Source: Algibacter mikhailovii
GTDB taxonomy: Bacteria; Bacteroidota; Bacteroidia; Flavobacteriales; Flavobacteriaceae
Assembly: GCF_014651495.1 (NCBI RefSeq)
Contig: NZ_BMWZ01000001.1
Span: 560,575 to 624,574 of the forward strand
Length of the DNA: 64,000 nucleotides
Direction of reading: 5' to 3'
Made by a program: the position numbers and the translations under genes. The notes under the pieces are model-generated. The model ran no database searches. It was given only the letters and a program-made list of their open reading frames with translations, and was not told where the DNA came from. This document shows, piece after piece, positions 19,078 through 29,277 of the stretch (position 1 is its first letter; every line of letters starts with the position of its first letter).

Positions 19078-19319
19078 CGTCACTGCGAGGAAGTATGACG
19101 TGGCAGTCTGTTAGTCGTTTCCGTCATTGCGAGGCATGAAGCAATCTTATTAATTGGAGTTCAAATCGTGAGATTACTTCAGCCATGCTTCCTTTGTAAT
19201 GACGGTTTCAATTTGAAACATTACTTCATTTGTACTCGTCATTGCGAGGCATGAAGCAATCTTATTAATTGGAGTTCTAATCATGGGATTACTTCAGTCA
19301 TGCTTCCTTCGTAATGACG
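19078..19319. repeat. Palindrome array C (leader plus two 83-bp units)
   Basis: Leader 19078-19121, then units 19122-19204 and 19237-19319. Its length of 242 bp is exactly one 115-bp period less than arrays A and B. The same tail (agaatggatggcaata) follows, then the half-motif at 19341, after which the duplicated gene end begins. The units carry more substitutions (for example GCATGAAGC for GCACGAAGC) than those in A and B. Confidence 0.9.
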
Positions 19320-19381
19320 AGAATGGATGGCAATACCACACGGCATTGCGAACGCAGTGAAGCCATCTGTTTAATAGTACC

Positions 19382-19447
19382 CCAACATTCCATAAGCTCT
19401 TTTTCTTTGGATTAGAAATAACAGATATTAAAGGAACCTCAAATTAA
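19382..19447 (+). pseudogene. Duplicated 3' end of the gene ending at 15843
   Basis: The sequence codes PTFHKLFFFGLEITDIKGTSN then stop. It matches the last codons of the gene at 15121-15843 (53 of 56 bases). Two of the three differences are synonymous, and the third is Ile to Phe. That pattern suggests a once-functional coding copy that lost its 5' part, rather than a recent duplication. It marks the right border of the island. Confidence 0.8.
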
Positions 19448-19455
19448 AAGGAACT

Positions 19456-19980
19456 TTACTTACTACGTTGCCCAACAAAATTATGACTCTTTGATTTAAA
19501 CAGTATATTAAAGCTAGTTAGGCTGCCATATATTCTTGTTATATATTGCTGTAAATCAACCTTACCTTGTTCATCCAAATCACTAGAATTAATACGCTGT
19601 TCCATAACCCGCAATCGATCTCTTACCATGGTGATTTTATGAAAAAACTTATCAATAGGAAGTTCATATGGTTTTAAATTTTCATCAGCCGGTTGAAGAA
19701 TAAGCGTGCCGCCTCTAAACTTATCTGAAATAGGCACAATCTCACTAGCATCGCTCCATTTTTTCAAAATAGTAACTAGGCTGTTTTCTACTTCAGAAAA
19801 GCTTATGGCATCCACGTCTCCATCAGCAGCTTCAATAATTTCAAATTCGCTATCTAAATCAATTGTTTCCAATCCATTATCAATAAAAGTTACCCAATAA
19901 TGCTGTGAGGTTACGTTTGTTACAACACCTTTACCGTATTCTGAATGATTTATTCTTGATCCTATTCCTAATAATTTCAT
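19456..19980 (-). CDS. Conserved flavobacterial protein of unknown function
   Basis: A soluble 174-aa protein. The first ~50 residues (GIGSRINHSEYGKGVVTNVT ... YWVTFIDNGLETIDLDSEFE) form a small beta-barrel resembling the Tudor-like tail of UvrD/PcrA helicases, where a similar R(V/I)xHxxYGxGxV pattern occurs. The rest is helical and ends in a basic tail. No catalytic motif is seen. It is divergent from uvrA, whose start lies 125 bp away. A nucleic-acid or polymerase-related role would fit the Tudor-like resemblance but is only a guess. Confidence 0.75.
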   Translation of the reverse strand: MKLLGIGSRINHSEYGKGVVTNVTSQHYWVTFIDNGLETIDLDSEFEIIEAADGDVDAISFSEVENSLVTILKKWSDASEIVPISDKFRGGTLILQPADENLKPYELPIDKFFHKITMVRDRLRVMEQRINSSDLDEQGKVDLQQYITRIYGSLTSFNILFKSKSHNFVGQRSK

Positions 19981-20081
19981 TTCCTGTTTTTTTTATTTTA
20001 AAGACAACGAATCTTAATTTCTTACCTACAATAATAATAAAACTGGAATAAACCTTCACAAGAATTTAACATCTAAAATTG

Positions 20082-20089
20082 TACCTTTG
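20082..20089 (+). promoter_or_regulatory. Likely -7 promoter box of uvrA
   Basis: TACCTTTG matches the Bacteroidota -7 consensus TAnnTTTG, 16 bases before the ATG at 20105. No clear -33 TTG is seen. It also argues against the in-frame TTG at 20087 as a start, since that would lie inside the promoter. Confidence 0.6.
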
Positions 20090-20104
20090 CACTTTTGCCA
20101 ATTT

Positions 20105-22936
20105 ATGAGCCAATTCGACCATTTTATTGAAGTTAAAGGAGCAAGAGTCCACAATCTTAAAAATATTGATGTGTCTATTCCTAGGGAGAAACTTGTTGTT
20201 ATAACGGGTTTGTCAGGTAGTGGAAAATCATCATTGGCTTTTGATACCATTTATGCTGAAGGGCAGCGTCGTTATATTGAAACTTTTTCAGCGTATGCTA
20301 GGCAGTTTTTGGGCGGATTAGAACGTCCGGATGTTGATAAAATTGATGGTCTTTCTCCGGTTATTGCTATTGAGCAAAAAACAACCAGTAAATCTCCGCG
20401 ATCAACGGTAGGTACTATTACAGAGATTTACGATTTTATGCGTTTACTATTTGCTAGAGCCAGTGATGCCTATAGTTACAATACTGGAGACAAAATGATT
20501 AGCTATAGTGATGAACAAATTAAAGCACTCATTAATAAAGATTTTCATGGTAAACGTATTAACGTATTAGCGCCCGTTGTGCGTTCTAGAAAAGGACACT
20601 ATCGTGAATTATTTGAGCAAATTGGCAAGCAAGGTTTTGTAAAGGTGAGAACCGATGGTGAAATACGTGATATTGTAAAAGGTATGAAACTAGACCGGTA
20701 CAAGACTCATGATATCCAAATTGTAATTGATAGATTAGTGATTAATGATAGCGTTGATAATGACAAACGTTTGAGCGAAACCATTAACACTGCCATGTAC
20801 CATGGTGATGATGTGCTTCTAGTTATTGATCAGGACACCAATGAAACTAGATATTTTAGTCGGAGTTTAATGTGTCCCAGCTCTGGAATTTCATATCCCA
20901 ATCCGGAACCAAATAATTTTTCATTTAACTCACCTAAAGGCGCTTGTGATCATTGCAACGGCATTGGTGATTTATATCAAATCAATGAAGAAAAAATAGT
21001 TCCAGACGATAGTTTATCTATCAAATCAGGTGCCCTAGCGCCGCATGGGAAAGAAAAAAACAGTTGGATCTTCAAACAGTTTGAAATAATTGCACAACGT
21101 TTCAATTTTAAATTAACCGACCCATATAAAGACATTCCTTCAGAAGCAAAACAAATGATACTTTATGGCGGTAATGACAAATTTTCTGTTGAAAGCAAAA
21201 CATTAGGTGTTACCAGAGACTATAAAATTGACTTTGAAGGTGTTGCTAATTTCATTGAAAACCAATACAACACTGCAGAATCTGCATCTTTAAAGCGCTG
21301 GGCAAAAGATTTTATGGATAAGGTAACTTGTCCAGTTTGTGACGGTTCAAGGCTGAAAAAAGAGTCACTTTACTTCAAAATAAATAATAAAAACATTGCC
21401 GAATTAGCAAATACTGATATTGCTGAATTAGCGGATTGGTTTAATGACCTAAGCAATCATCTTTCAGAAAAACAATTAAAAATTGCTGAAGAAGTAGTTA
21501 AAGAAATAAAAACTAGGTTGCAGTTTTTATTAGATGTGGGATTGAATTACCTGTCATTAAATAGAAGTTCCAAATCTTTATCTGGTGGAGAAGCACAACG
21601 TATCAGGCTTGCTACTCAAATAGGCTCTCAGTTGGTTGGTGTGCTTTATATCCTAGATGAACCTAGTATTGGATTACATCAACGGGATAACGAAAAGCTA
21701 ATTAATTCGTTGGTTTCCTTGCGCGATATTGGTAATTCAGTCATCGTTGTAGAGCACGACAAAGATATGATTGAACGAGCAGACTACGTGATTGATATTG
21801 GGCCTAAAGCAGGAAAACATGGTGGTGAAATTATTAGTATTGGCAATCCTGATGAATTAAAAACGCACGACACTTTAACCGCCGACTATTTAAATGGTAA
21901 TAAAGCCATTGAAGTACCTAAAAAACGTAGAAAAGGAAACGGGAATTTTCTAGAACTTAAAGGGTGTACTGGGAATAATTTAAAAAATATTTCTGTAAAG
22001 CTTCCTTTGGGAAAAATGATTGGAGTTACTGGCGTTTCGGGTAGCGGTAAGTCAACCCTTATTAATGAGACCCTCTACCCCATTCTAAATGCGCACTATT
22101 TTAATGGCGTAAAAAAACCAATGCCCTATAAAAGCATTAAGGGCCTTGAACATATTGATAAAGTTATTGATATCAACCAATCCCCTATTGGGAGAACCCC
22201 AAGAAGCAACCCGGCGACATATACCGGAACATTTAGCGAAATAAGAGCATTATTTGCAAAAATACCTGAAGCAATGATACGCGGTTATAAAGCAGGTAGA
22301 TTCAGCTTTAACGTCAAAGGTGGACGCTGTGAAACTTGCAAAGGTGGAGGTTTAAGGGTGATTGAGATGAATTTCCTTCCAGATGTTTATGTAGAATGTG
22401 AAACATGTCAAGGCAAAAGATTTAATAGAGAAACACTAGAAATAAGATACAAAGGCAAATCTATTAGTGATGTATTGAATATGACCATTAATGAAGCGGT
22501 TGACTTCTTTGAACACATCCCTAAGATTTACAGAAAACTAAAAACTATAAAAGATGTTGGCTTAGGCTATATAACCTTAGGACAACAAAGCACAACGCTT
22601 TCTGGAGGTGAAGCCCAACGTGTTAAATTAGCCACAGAACTCTCTAAAAGAGATACCGGTAACACCTTTTATATTTTAGATGAACCCACTACAGGATTGC
22701 ATTTTGAGGACATAAGAGTATTGATGTTAGTACTAAACAAATTAGCCGACAAAGGCAATACGGTTCTTATTATAGAACATAATCTTGATGTTATAAAAAC
22801 CGTAGACTACATTATAGATATAGGCTATGAAGGCGGAAAAGGCGGTGGTCAAATTGTTGTTGAGGGGAGCCCTGAAGCCATTGTGAGTCACAAAAAAAGT
22901 TATACCGCTAAATTTCTAAGTAAAGAACTATGTTAG
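20105..22936 (+). CDS. uvrA: Excinuclease ABC subunit A
   Basis: UvrA recognises DNA lesions and loads UvrB in nucleotide excision repair. Two ABC ATPase modules are visible: Walker [10 protein letters not shown] near residue 40 and GVSGSGKST in the C-terminal half. The signatures are [13 protein letters not shown] and [13 protein letters not shown], with Walker B segments [14 protein letters not shown] and [13 protein letters not shown]. Zinc-binding Cys pairs occur at [20 protein letters not shown] and CETCQG. At about 943 aa it is full length. The ATG at 20105 is chosen over an upstream TTG that overlaps a promoter box. Confidence 0.97.
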   Translation: MSQFDHFIEVKGARVHNLKNIDVSIPREKLVVITGLSGSGKSSLAFDTIYAEGQRRYIETFSAYARQFLGGLERPDVDKIDGLSPVIAIEQKTTSKSPRSTVGTITEIYDFMRLLFARASDAYSYNTGDKMISYSDEQIKALINKDFHGKRINVLAPVVRSRKGHYRELFEQIGKQGFVKVRTDGEIRDIVKGMKLDRYKTHDIQIVIDRLVINDSVDNDKRLSETINTAMYHGDDVLLVIDQDTNETRYFSRSLMCPSSGISYPNPEPNNFSFNSPKGACDHCNGIGDLYQINEEKIVPDDSLSIKSGALAPHGKEKNSWIFKQFEIIAQRFNFKLTDPYKDIPSEAKQMILYGGNDKFSVESKTLGVTRDYKIDFEGVANFIENQYNTAESASLKRWAKDFMDKVTCPVCDGSRLKKESLYFKINNKNIAELANTDIAELADWFNDLSNHLSEKQLKIAEEVVKEIKTRLQFLLDVGLNYLSLNRSSKSLSGGEAQRIRLATQIGSQLVGVLYILDEPSIGLHQRDNEKLINSLVSLRDIGNSVIVVEHDKDMIERADYVIDIGPKAGKHGGEIISIGNPDELKTHDTLTADYLNGNKAIEVPKKRRKGNGNFLELKGCTGNNLKNISVKLPLGKMIGVTGVSGSGKSTLINETLYPILNAHYFNGVKKPMPYKSIKGLEHIDKVIDINQSPIGRTPRSNPATYTGTFSEIRALFAKIPEAMIRGYKAGRFSFNVKGGRCETCKGGGLRVIEMNFLPDVYVECETCQGKRFNRETLEIRYKGKSISDVLNMTINEAVDFFEHIPKIYRKLKTIKDVGLGYITLGQQSTTLSGGEAQRVKLATELSKRDTGNTFYILDEPTTGLHFEDIRVLMLVLNKLADKGNTVLIIEHNLDVIKTVDYIIDIGYEGGKGGGQIVVEGSPEAIVSHKKSYTAKFLSKELC

Positions 22937-22985
22937 CATTTAACTTAGAGTAAATACCTCAAAACAGAATAAAAAATAAAACACT

Positions 22986-23675
22986 ATGAACAAAGAAACA
23001 CGCCATAAAGGTTGGAATGAAATAAAAACAAATGACTCTTGGGCCATTTTTAAAATAATGGGTGAATTTGTCAATGGTTTTGAGAGTATGAGTAAAATAG
23101 GACCCTGTGTTTCTATTTTTGGTTCCGCACGAACAAAACCTAATGATAAATATTATAAACTCACTGAAAAAGTTGCTAGAACTATTGTTGAGGCTGGATA
23201 CGGCGTCATAACAGGTGGGGGCCCTGGAATTATGGAAGCAGGAAATAAGGGCGCCCATTTAGGTGGCGGAACTTCAGTTGGACTTAATATTGACCTGCCT
23301 TTTGAACAACATGATAATCCATATATAGACTCAGATAAAAGTCTTGATTTTGATTACTTTTTTGTTCGTAAGGTAATGTTTGTTAAATACTCGCAAGGGT
23401 TTGTGGTTATGCCCGGTGGATTTGGTACGCTTGATGAACTCTTTGAAGCCATAACACTTATTCAAACCCACAAAATAGGTAAATTCCCAATCATTCTAGT
23501 TGGTACTGATTTTTGGGAAGGATTACTAGACTGGATAAAAAACACCCTTTTGGATACTTTTTCAAATATAAGTGCCGAAGATTTAGATTTAATCCATTTG
23601 GTGGACACTGAAGACGAAGTTATCGATATCCTTGAAAGCTTCCACGAGAAATCGGGCCTAAGTCCCAATTTTTAG
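22986..23675 (+). CDS. LOG family protein (TIGR00730-type)
   Basis: A 229-aa Rossmann-fold protein with the lysine-decarboxylase-like/LOG motifs GGGPGIMEAGNKGA (residues ~79-92) and PGGFGTLDE (~143-151). Characterised LOG enzymes are cytokinin riboside 5'-monophosphate phosphoribohydrolases or nucleotide 5'-monophosphate nucleosidases. In bacteria the physiological role is usually nucleotide salvage or clean-up. It lies 50 bp downstream of uvrA on the same strand and may share its transcript. Confidence 0.88.
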   Translation: MNKETRHKGWNEIKTNDSWAIFKIMGEFVNGFESMSKIGPCVSIFGSARTKPNDKYYKLTEKVARTIVEAGYGVITGGGPGIMEAGNKGAHLGGGTSVGLNIDLPFEQHDNPYIDSDKSLDFDYFFVRKVMFVKYSQGFVVMPGGFGTLDELFEAITLIQTHKIGKFPIILVGTDFWEGLLDWIKNTLLDTFSNISAEDLDLIHLVDTEDEVIDILESFHEKSGLSPNF

Positions 23676-23780
23676 AAAAACCGGAAGTTTTTAATTAATA
23701 TACCATGTTGTAACAAGTAAACTCTAGAACAACTATATTTTACTATATTGCAACGCCTTAAATTAGTACATTAACCCTAT

Positions 23781-26624
23781 ATGCTCTTGAAATTGAAAAT
23801 ACGTTTTTTTAATTGTATTATTTTCTTTTTAATATGTTATGCAAGTTTCAGTCAAAACAAAATTGACTTACAAGCTAAATTTGATATTGAAAATAAACAG
23901 ATTAAAATAACTCAAACTATTCAATATCATAATGATTCACAAGAAGCATTAAAATCAATCTATCTAAGCGACTGGAACAATAGTTATTCTACAAAGAAAA
24001 CGCCTTTAGCAGTTAGATTAGCAGAAGAATACAACAATACTTTTCACCTTGCCAAAAACAAAGACCGCGGTTTTTCGGTCATTACTTCAATAAAACAAAA
24101 CAATAGTGATGTTACTTTTGAGAGACTTAAAAACCAAACCGATATCATCAAGGTTGAGTTAAATGAAACATTACAGCCTAATAGTAGCTACACTTTGCAG
24201 TTAGAGTATTTGGTTCAGGTACCCAATGCCAAATTCACAGGCTATGGCCTTAAAACTAATGGCGATTTAAACTTAAGATATTGGTATATCACCCCTGCTG
24301 TTTATGACGGTACATGGCACTATTACAGCAACAAAAACTTGGATGATTTATACATACCAAAATCGGATGTTTCGATAAAATTAGAATATCCCACAAATTA
24401 CAAATTGACTTCAGATTTAAATTTAAGTAAATCTACACAAATTAATGATAATCAAGTAGTTGTTTTAAGTGGAAAAAACAGAAATACCAACAAATTATTC
24501 TTAAGCAAAAGAACTCAATACAAAACTATTCAAGGTGATGAACTACAAATTGTTTCAGACATAAATTCAGAAGGTATAAGCCTCATAGATAAGGTTCTAA
24601 TATTAGAAAAAACGACTAAATTTATTACTAATAACTTTGGTAAATATCCACACAAGACCTTATTATTATCCCAGATAGATTACGAAAAAGACCCCATTTA
24701 CGGATTAAATTTTCTACCTAAATTCATCAAACCCTACCCTAACAATTTTCAATATGAACTTAAAATATTAAAAATTGCTTTACATAACTATTTGGAGAAT
24801 ACTCTCCTAATAAACCCTAGAACAGAGCAATGGCTCATTGATGGTATTCAAATATTTTATGCTATGAAATATGTGGAGACCTTTTATCCGGACATGAAGT
24901 TTTTAGGATCCATTTCAGACACATGGTTAATTAGGTCGTTCCATGCTGCCGAGATGGATTTTAACGATAAATACATCTTAGCCTATATGATTATGGCTAG
25001 AAGCAATAGAGACCAAAAACTCACAAAGCCAACAGATTCATTACTAAAATTCAATAGGAATATTGCCAACAAATATAAGGCTGGAGTTGGGTTACGATAC
25101 CTTGATGACTTTGTTAATCAAGATATTGTAGAAAAAGGTTTGGAATCTTTTGTTAGAGACAATAAGCTAAAGCCAACATCAACACAAGCTTTTGAAAAGT
25201 ATTTAAAATCGCTTACAGAAAAAGATATCAATTGGTTTTTCAATGACTATTTAGATACCAGCAAAAAGATAGACTTCAAAATTAAGGATGTTATCAAAAC
25301 TGAGGATTCTATAACAATTACCATAAAAAACAAGCGCAACAATAACATGCCTGTTTCTTTGTATGCCTTAGAAAACGACAGTATAGTTTCTAAAGTATGG
25401 GTTGAAAATATAGGCAATGAAAAGACCGTTACAATAGCAAGAAAAGAGGCCAACAAACTGGTGTTAAACTACAATAATAAGATTCCGGAAATCAATTTAA
25501 GAGACAATTGGAAATCACTGAAAGGATTTTTTTTCAACAACAAACCATTGCAATTTCGCCTTTTTAAAGACCTTGAAGACCCCTATTATAATCAAGTGTT
25601 TTTAATGCCCATTATTGAATTTAATAATATATATGACGGTCTAACTTTAGGTGTTAAAGCTTACAACAAAACCCTACTAAAAAAACGCTTTAATTATAAA
25701 ATAGCACCTAAGTATTCTATTGGCTCTAATGCTTTAACGGGATCATTATCAGTTTTAAACACTCATTATTTCGAAAATCAAGATTTATATAGTATTAGAT
25801 ATGGAATTGGGGCTGGTTATAGTTCATATGCTGAAGATTTGTTTGTTAGAAAAGTAACACCTGTCTTAACATTTCAGTTTCGAGAAAATGCCGATTACAG
25901 ATCCAATAAGAATAAAACCATACTATTTAGATACGTTGACATACATAGAGACAAGGATATTACCAACGTTCTTACATCAGACGAGCCTAACTACGGGGTT
26001 TTTAACGCAAGATATATACACTCCAATGACAACCTGATTACATATAATAGATGGTATACAGATTTTCAATTGAGTAAAGAATTCAGCAAATTAGCATTTA
26101 ACTATGAATACAGACATCTGTTTGAAAACAACAGTCAATTAAACTTGCGCTTTTATGCTGGCGCTTTCTTATCAAATAAAACAGACCCTAATTCAGATTA
26201 TTTCAGTTTTGCCTTAGACAGACCTACAGATTATCTTTTTGACTATAATTATTTAGGACGTTCAGAATCTTCAGGTTTATTTAGTCAGCAATACATTCCG
26301 GCAGAAGGTGGATTTAAATCAAAATTAGACCCTGGATTTGCCAATCAATGGATGTCAACACTTAATGCTAGTACCACACTTTGGAGGTATATTTTACTTT
26401 ATGGCGATATTGGTTTAGTGAAAAACAATACGGTATCACCAAAATTTGTGTATGATTCAGGTATTAGAATCGATTTGGTAACTGACTATTTCGAAATCTA
26501 CCTGCCTGTTTACTCTAATCTTGGATGGGAAATGGGGTTACCCAATTATGCCCAGAGTATCAGATTCCGTTTTACCCTCGATCCAAAATCGCTTTTAGGG
26601 CTATTCAGACGTCGCTGGTTCTAG
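23781..26624 (+). CDS. Degenerate M1-peptidase-like domain fused to an outer-membrane beta-barrel
   Basis: A 947-aa exported protein. After a signal peptide (FFLICYASFSQ) comes an N-terminal M1 aminopeptidase-like beta domain. A helical domain then sits where the zinc site should be: residues ~333-340 read LHNYLEN rather than HExxH, and the expected downstream WLDEGFA-like helix reads WLIDGIQIFYAMKYVE. The zinc ligands appear lost. From about residue 600 the sequence is alternating beta strands ending in FRRRWF, as in outer-membrane barrels. It may act as a scaffold or chaperone rather than a protease. Automated annotation may well call it a metalloprotease. Confidence 0.65.
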   Translation: MLLKLKIRFFNCIIFFLICYASFSQNKIDLQAKFDIENKQIKITQTIQYHNDSQEALKSIYLSDWNNSYSTKKTPLAVRLAEEYNNTFHLAKNKDRGFSVITSIKQNNSDVTFERLKNQTDIIKVELNETLQPNSSYTLQLEYLVQVPNAKFTGYGLKTNGDLNLRYWYITPAVYDGTWHYYSNKNLDDLYIPKSDVSIKLEYPTNYKLTSDLNLSKSTQINDNQVVVLSGKNRNTNKLFLSKRTQYKTIQGDELQIVSDINSEGISLIDKVLILEKTTKFITNNFGKYPHKTLLLSQIDYEKDPIYGLNFLPKFIKPYPNNFQYELKILKIALHNYLENTLLINPRTEQWLIDGIQIFYAMKYVETFYPDMKFLGSISDTWLIRSFHAAEMDFNDKYILAYMIMARSNRDQKLTKPTDSLLKFNRNIANKYKAGVGLRYLDDFVNQDIVEKGLESFVRDNKLKPTSTQAFEKYLKSLTEKDINWFFNDYLDTSKKIDFKIKDVIKTEDSITITIKNKRNNNMPVSLYALENDSIVSKVWVENIGNEKTVTIARKEANKLVLNYNNKIPEINLRDNWKSLKGFFFNNKPLQFRLFKDLEDPYYNQVFLMPIIEFNNIYDGLTLGVKAYNKTLLKKRFNYKIAPKYSIGSNALTGSLSVLNTHYFENQDLYSIRYGIGAGYSSYAEDLFVRKVTPVLTFQFRENADYRSNKNKTILFRYVDIHRDKDITNVLTSDEPNYGVFNARYIHSNDNLITYNRWYTDFQLSKEFSKLAFNYEYRHLFENNSQLNLRFYAGAFLSNKTDPNSDYFSFALDRPTDYLFDYNYLGRSESSGLFSQQYIPAEGGFKSKLDPGFANQWMSTLNASTTLWRYILLYGDIGLVKNNTVSPKFVYDSGIRIDLVTDYFEIYLPVYSNLGWEMGLPNYAQSIRFRFTLDPKSLLGLFRRRWF

Positions 26625-26738
26625 CTCCAAAAATTGACAATTATTAGTTTTTATACGTTTTAACTGAAAATTCTTCAATTAAAACAGGGTATTTAGTGTA
26701 ATTTTAAATTATTACTAACTATTTAAACAACCATATAA

Positions 26739-26769
26739 TTGTAAAAAAGCCAAACTTTACCTACTTTTG
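26739..26769 (+). promoter_or_regulatory. Promoter of the E1 fusion gene
   Basis: TTG at 26739-26741, a 20-base gap, then TACTTTTG at 26762-26769 match the Bacteroidota -33/-7 pattern (TTG, N17-21, TAnnTTTG). The start codon at 26796 lies 27 bases beyond the -7 box. Confidence 0.7.
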
Positions 26770-26795
26770 CATGAGCAAAAAAAGCATCTCCAACT

Positions 26796-29207
26796 ATGCA
26801 AACCGTAACTAACTTGAAAGACAACTTATCATTCGAAGATTTTAAAGCAGAAGTTATTAATGATTATAGAATTGCAGTTATAAGTAGAGAATGCAGTCTC
26901 CTTGGCCGACGTGAAGTACTCACAGGAAAAGCCAAATTTGGAATTTTTGGAGATGGTAAAGAGGTCCCGCAATTAGCCATGGCAAAAGCCTTTTTAAAAG
27001 GCGACTGGAGGTCTGGTTATTATAGAGACCAAACGTTTATGTTGGCCATAGGTGCTTTGACTCCCGAACAATTTTTTGCCGGTTTATATGCCAATACCAA
27101 TCTAGAATTAGAACCTATGTCTGCTGGAAGACAAATGGGAGGTCACTTTGTTACGCATAGTTTAAATGATAATGGTAGTTGGAAAGACTTAACGGCGCAA
27201 TACAATTCTAGCGCAGATATCTCTCCTACTGCCGCCCAAATGCCAAGGCTTTTAGGATTAGCCCAGGCTTCAAAAATTTTTAGAAATGTAAAAGGTATTA
27301 ACAAGACTAATTTTTCTAAAAAAGGTAACGAAGTTGCTTGGGGAACCATTGGAAATGCAAGTACCAGTGAAGGTTTATTTTTTGAGACCATTAATGCCGC
27401 AGGGGTACTGCAAGTACCTATGGTAATCAGCATTTGGGATGATGAATATGGTATTTCGGTTCATGCCAAACATCAAACAACTAAAGAAGATATTTCTGAA
27501 ATTTTAAAAGGCTTTCAACGAGATAAAGACCACAAAGGTTTTGAAATTCTTAGAGTCAAAGGATGGGATTATGCCAATTTAGTTGAAACCTATCAAGAAG
27601 CTTCAGCTATTGCTAGAGAAGAGCACGTCCCTGTGATTATTCATGTTTTAGATTTAACCCAACCTCAGGGTCATTCTACTTCTGGATCTCATGAGCGCTA
27701 TAAAAGTGCTGAACGCTTAGAATGGGAAGCCAACCATGATTGTAATAAAAAAATGCGGGAATGGATTATTGAAAGCAATATTGCAACTAATGAAGTACTT
27801 ACCGAAATTGAAAGAGCTGCCAAGCGTGACATAAGACAAGCTAAAAAAAATGCTTGGAATACGTTTATGCGGCCTATTAAAAAGGAGCAACAGGATATCA
27901 TTCCATTATTAAAAAAGGTAGCCAAACAGAGTGTTAACGGTGTGTTTATCAACAAAATTGTAGATCATATTACTAAGATTGATGAGCCTACAAGAAAAGA
28001 CCTTTTATCTAACACTAGAAAAATATTAAGATACACTATAGGCGAAACGTTTGAGGACAAGATAAAACTTCATGACTGGGTAAACAATATGTTTACCATC
28101 AATCAACCTAAGTTTAGTTCTCATTTATATTCTGAAACGCAGCGTTCTAACATACGTATTCAAGAAATAAAACCAACGTATAATGATGATGCTGAACAAG
28201 TTGATGGTCGTATAATAATTCGTGATAATTTTGATACTATTTTTAACACCTACCCAGAAGCTTTAATTTTTGGAGAAGATACGGGTAATATTGGCGATGT
28301 CAATCAAGGATTAGAAGGTTTACAAGAAAAATATGGAGAATTAAGAGTTGCTGATACAGGCATTAGAGAAGCTTCTATTATTGGTCAAGGTATAGGCATG
28401 GCATTACGTGGTCTAAGACCCATTGCCGAAATTCAGTACTTAGATTACATCCTTTACGCCATTCAAATTATAAGTGATGATTTAGCAACAACGCATTATA
28501 GGACAAAAGGCAAACAAAAAGCACCATTAATCATTAGAACTAGAGGCCATAGATTAGAAGGCATATGGCATTCTGGTTCTCAAATGGGAGGTATTTTAAA
28601 TTTAGCAAAGGGAGTTAATTTATTAGTTCCAAGAAACATGACTAAGGCCGCCGGTTTTTACAACACGCTTTTATTGGGTGATGACCCTGCAATAGTTGTA
28701 GAATGTCTTAATGGATATAGATTAAAGGAGAAAATGCCTAACAACTTAGGTGCCCTAAAAACGCCTATAGGTGTAGTAGAAACGATTAAAGAGGGATCAG
28801 ATATTACAGTGGTTTCCTATGGTTCTACACTGCGCATAGTTGAAGAAACTGCTAAGGAATTATCAGCTGTGGGTGTCAATATTGAAATTATTGATGTGCA
28901 ATCTTTAATACCTTTTGATTTAAACCATGATATTGTAAAAAGTATTTCTAAAACAAATCGGGTAATGATTATTGATGAAGATGTTCCTGGTGGGGCGTCT
29001 GCATACATTTTAGATAAAATATTAAACCAACAAAATGCGTTTGAATATTTAGATAGTGCACCTAAAACCCTTACTGCAAAATCACACAGGCCGGCATATG
29101 GAAATGATGGTGACTATTTTTCTAAACCATCGGCAGAAGACATTTTTGAAGCCATTTATGATGTGATGCATGAGCTTAATCCTAGTAATTATCCTAAACT
29201 GAGATAA
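26796..29207 (+). CDS. 2-oxoacid dehydrogenase E1, alpha-beta fusion
   Basis: Thiamine-diphosphate-dependent E1 of a 2-oxoacid dehydrogenase complex with both subunits in one 803-aa chain. The alpha-like half (residues ~15-330) contains GRREVLTGKAKFG, GGHFVTHSL and the TPP/Mg region AWGTIGNASTSEGLFFE. The beta-like half (~470-800) contains LIFGEDTGNIGDVNQG, GIREASIIGQGIGMALRG and IRTRGHRLEGIWHSGSQMG. The fused layout is common in Bacteroidota and usually assigned to branched-chain 2-oxoacids (2-oxoisovalerate), but pyruvate cannot be excluded by reading. E2 and E3 are not in the window. A good promoter precedes it. Confidence 0.88.
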   Translation: MQTVTNLKDNLSFEDFKAEVINDYRIAVISRECSLLGRREVLTGKAKFGIFGDGKEVPQLAMAKAFLKGDWRSGYYRDQTFMLAIGALTPEQFFAGLYANTNLELEPMSAGRQMGGHFVTHSLNDNGSWKDLTAQYNSSADISPTAAQMPRLLGLAQASKIFRNVKGINKTNFSKKGNEVAWGTIGNASTSEGLFFETINAAGVLQVPMVISIWDDEYGISVHAKHQTTKEDISEILKGFQRDKDHKGFEILRVKGWDYANLVETYQEASAIAREEHVPVIIHVLDLTQPQGHSTSGSHERYKSAERLEWEANHDCNKKMREWIIESNIATNEVLTEIERAAKRDIRQAKKNAWNTFMRPIKKEQQDIIPLLKKVAKQSVNGVFINKIVDHITKIDEPTRKDLLSNTRKILRYTIGETFEDKIKLHDWVNNMFTINQPKFSSHLYSETQRSNIRIQEIKPTYNDDAEQVDGRIIIRDNFDTIFNTYPEALIFGEDTGNIGDVNQGLEGLQEKYGELRVADTGIREASIIGQGIGMALRGLRPIAEIQYLDYILYAIQIISDDLATTHYRTKGKQKAPLIIRTRGHRLEGIWHSGSQMGGILNLAKGVNLLVPRNMTKAAGFYNTLLLGDDPAIVVECLNGYRLKEKMPNNLGALKTPIGVVETIKEGSDITVVSYGSTLRIVEETAKELSAVGVNIEIIDVQSLIPFDLNHDIVKSISKTNRVMIIDEDVPGGASAYILDKILNQQNAFEYLDSAPKTLTAKSHRPAYGNDGDYFSKPSAEDIFEAIYDVMHELNPSNYPKLR

Positions 29208-29277
29208 GCTTTTATTTAAAAACTTGGTAGTGGTCACAAATAATAATATCCTTTTTATCTAGAAACAAGAAAAATTC

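Larger units (their letters stand above)
15844..19381. mobile_element. Candidate inserted/rearranged island with palindrome arrays and GIY-YIG remnant
   Basis: The segment lies between the 3' end of the gene ending at 15843 and a second, diverged copy of that 3' end at 19382-19447. It contains an exported protein gene with a premature stop, three arrays of 83-bp palindromic units (17984-18340, 18664-19020, 19078-19319) and a broken GIY-YIG endonuclease gene. No transposase, integrase or terminal inverted repeats of insertion-sequence type are seen. The duplicated border could reflect insertion with duplication, or a tandem paralogue whose 5' part was replaced. Its status as a mobile element is inference. 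Confidence 0.45.

Noticed and set aside
17984-19319. Possible CRISPR array
   Set aside because: Units are 83-bp palindromes and the spacers are conserved 32-bp copies of each other, not unique sequences; no cas genes are nearby.
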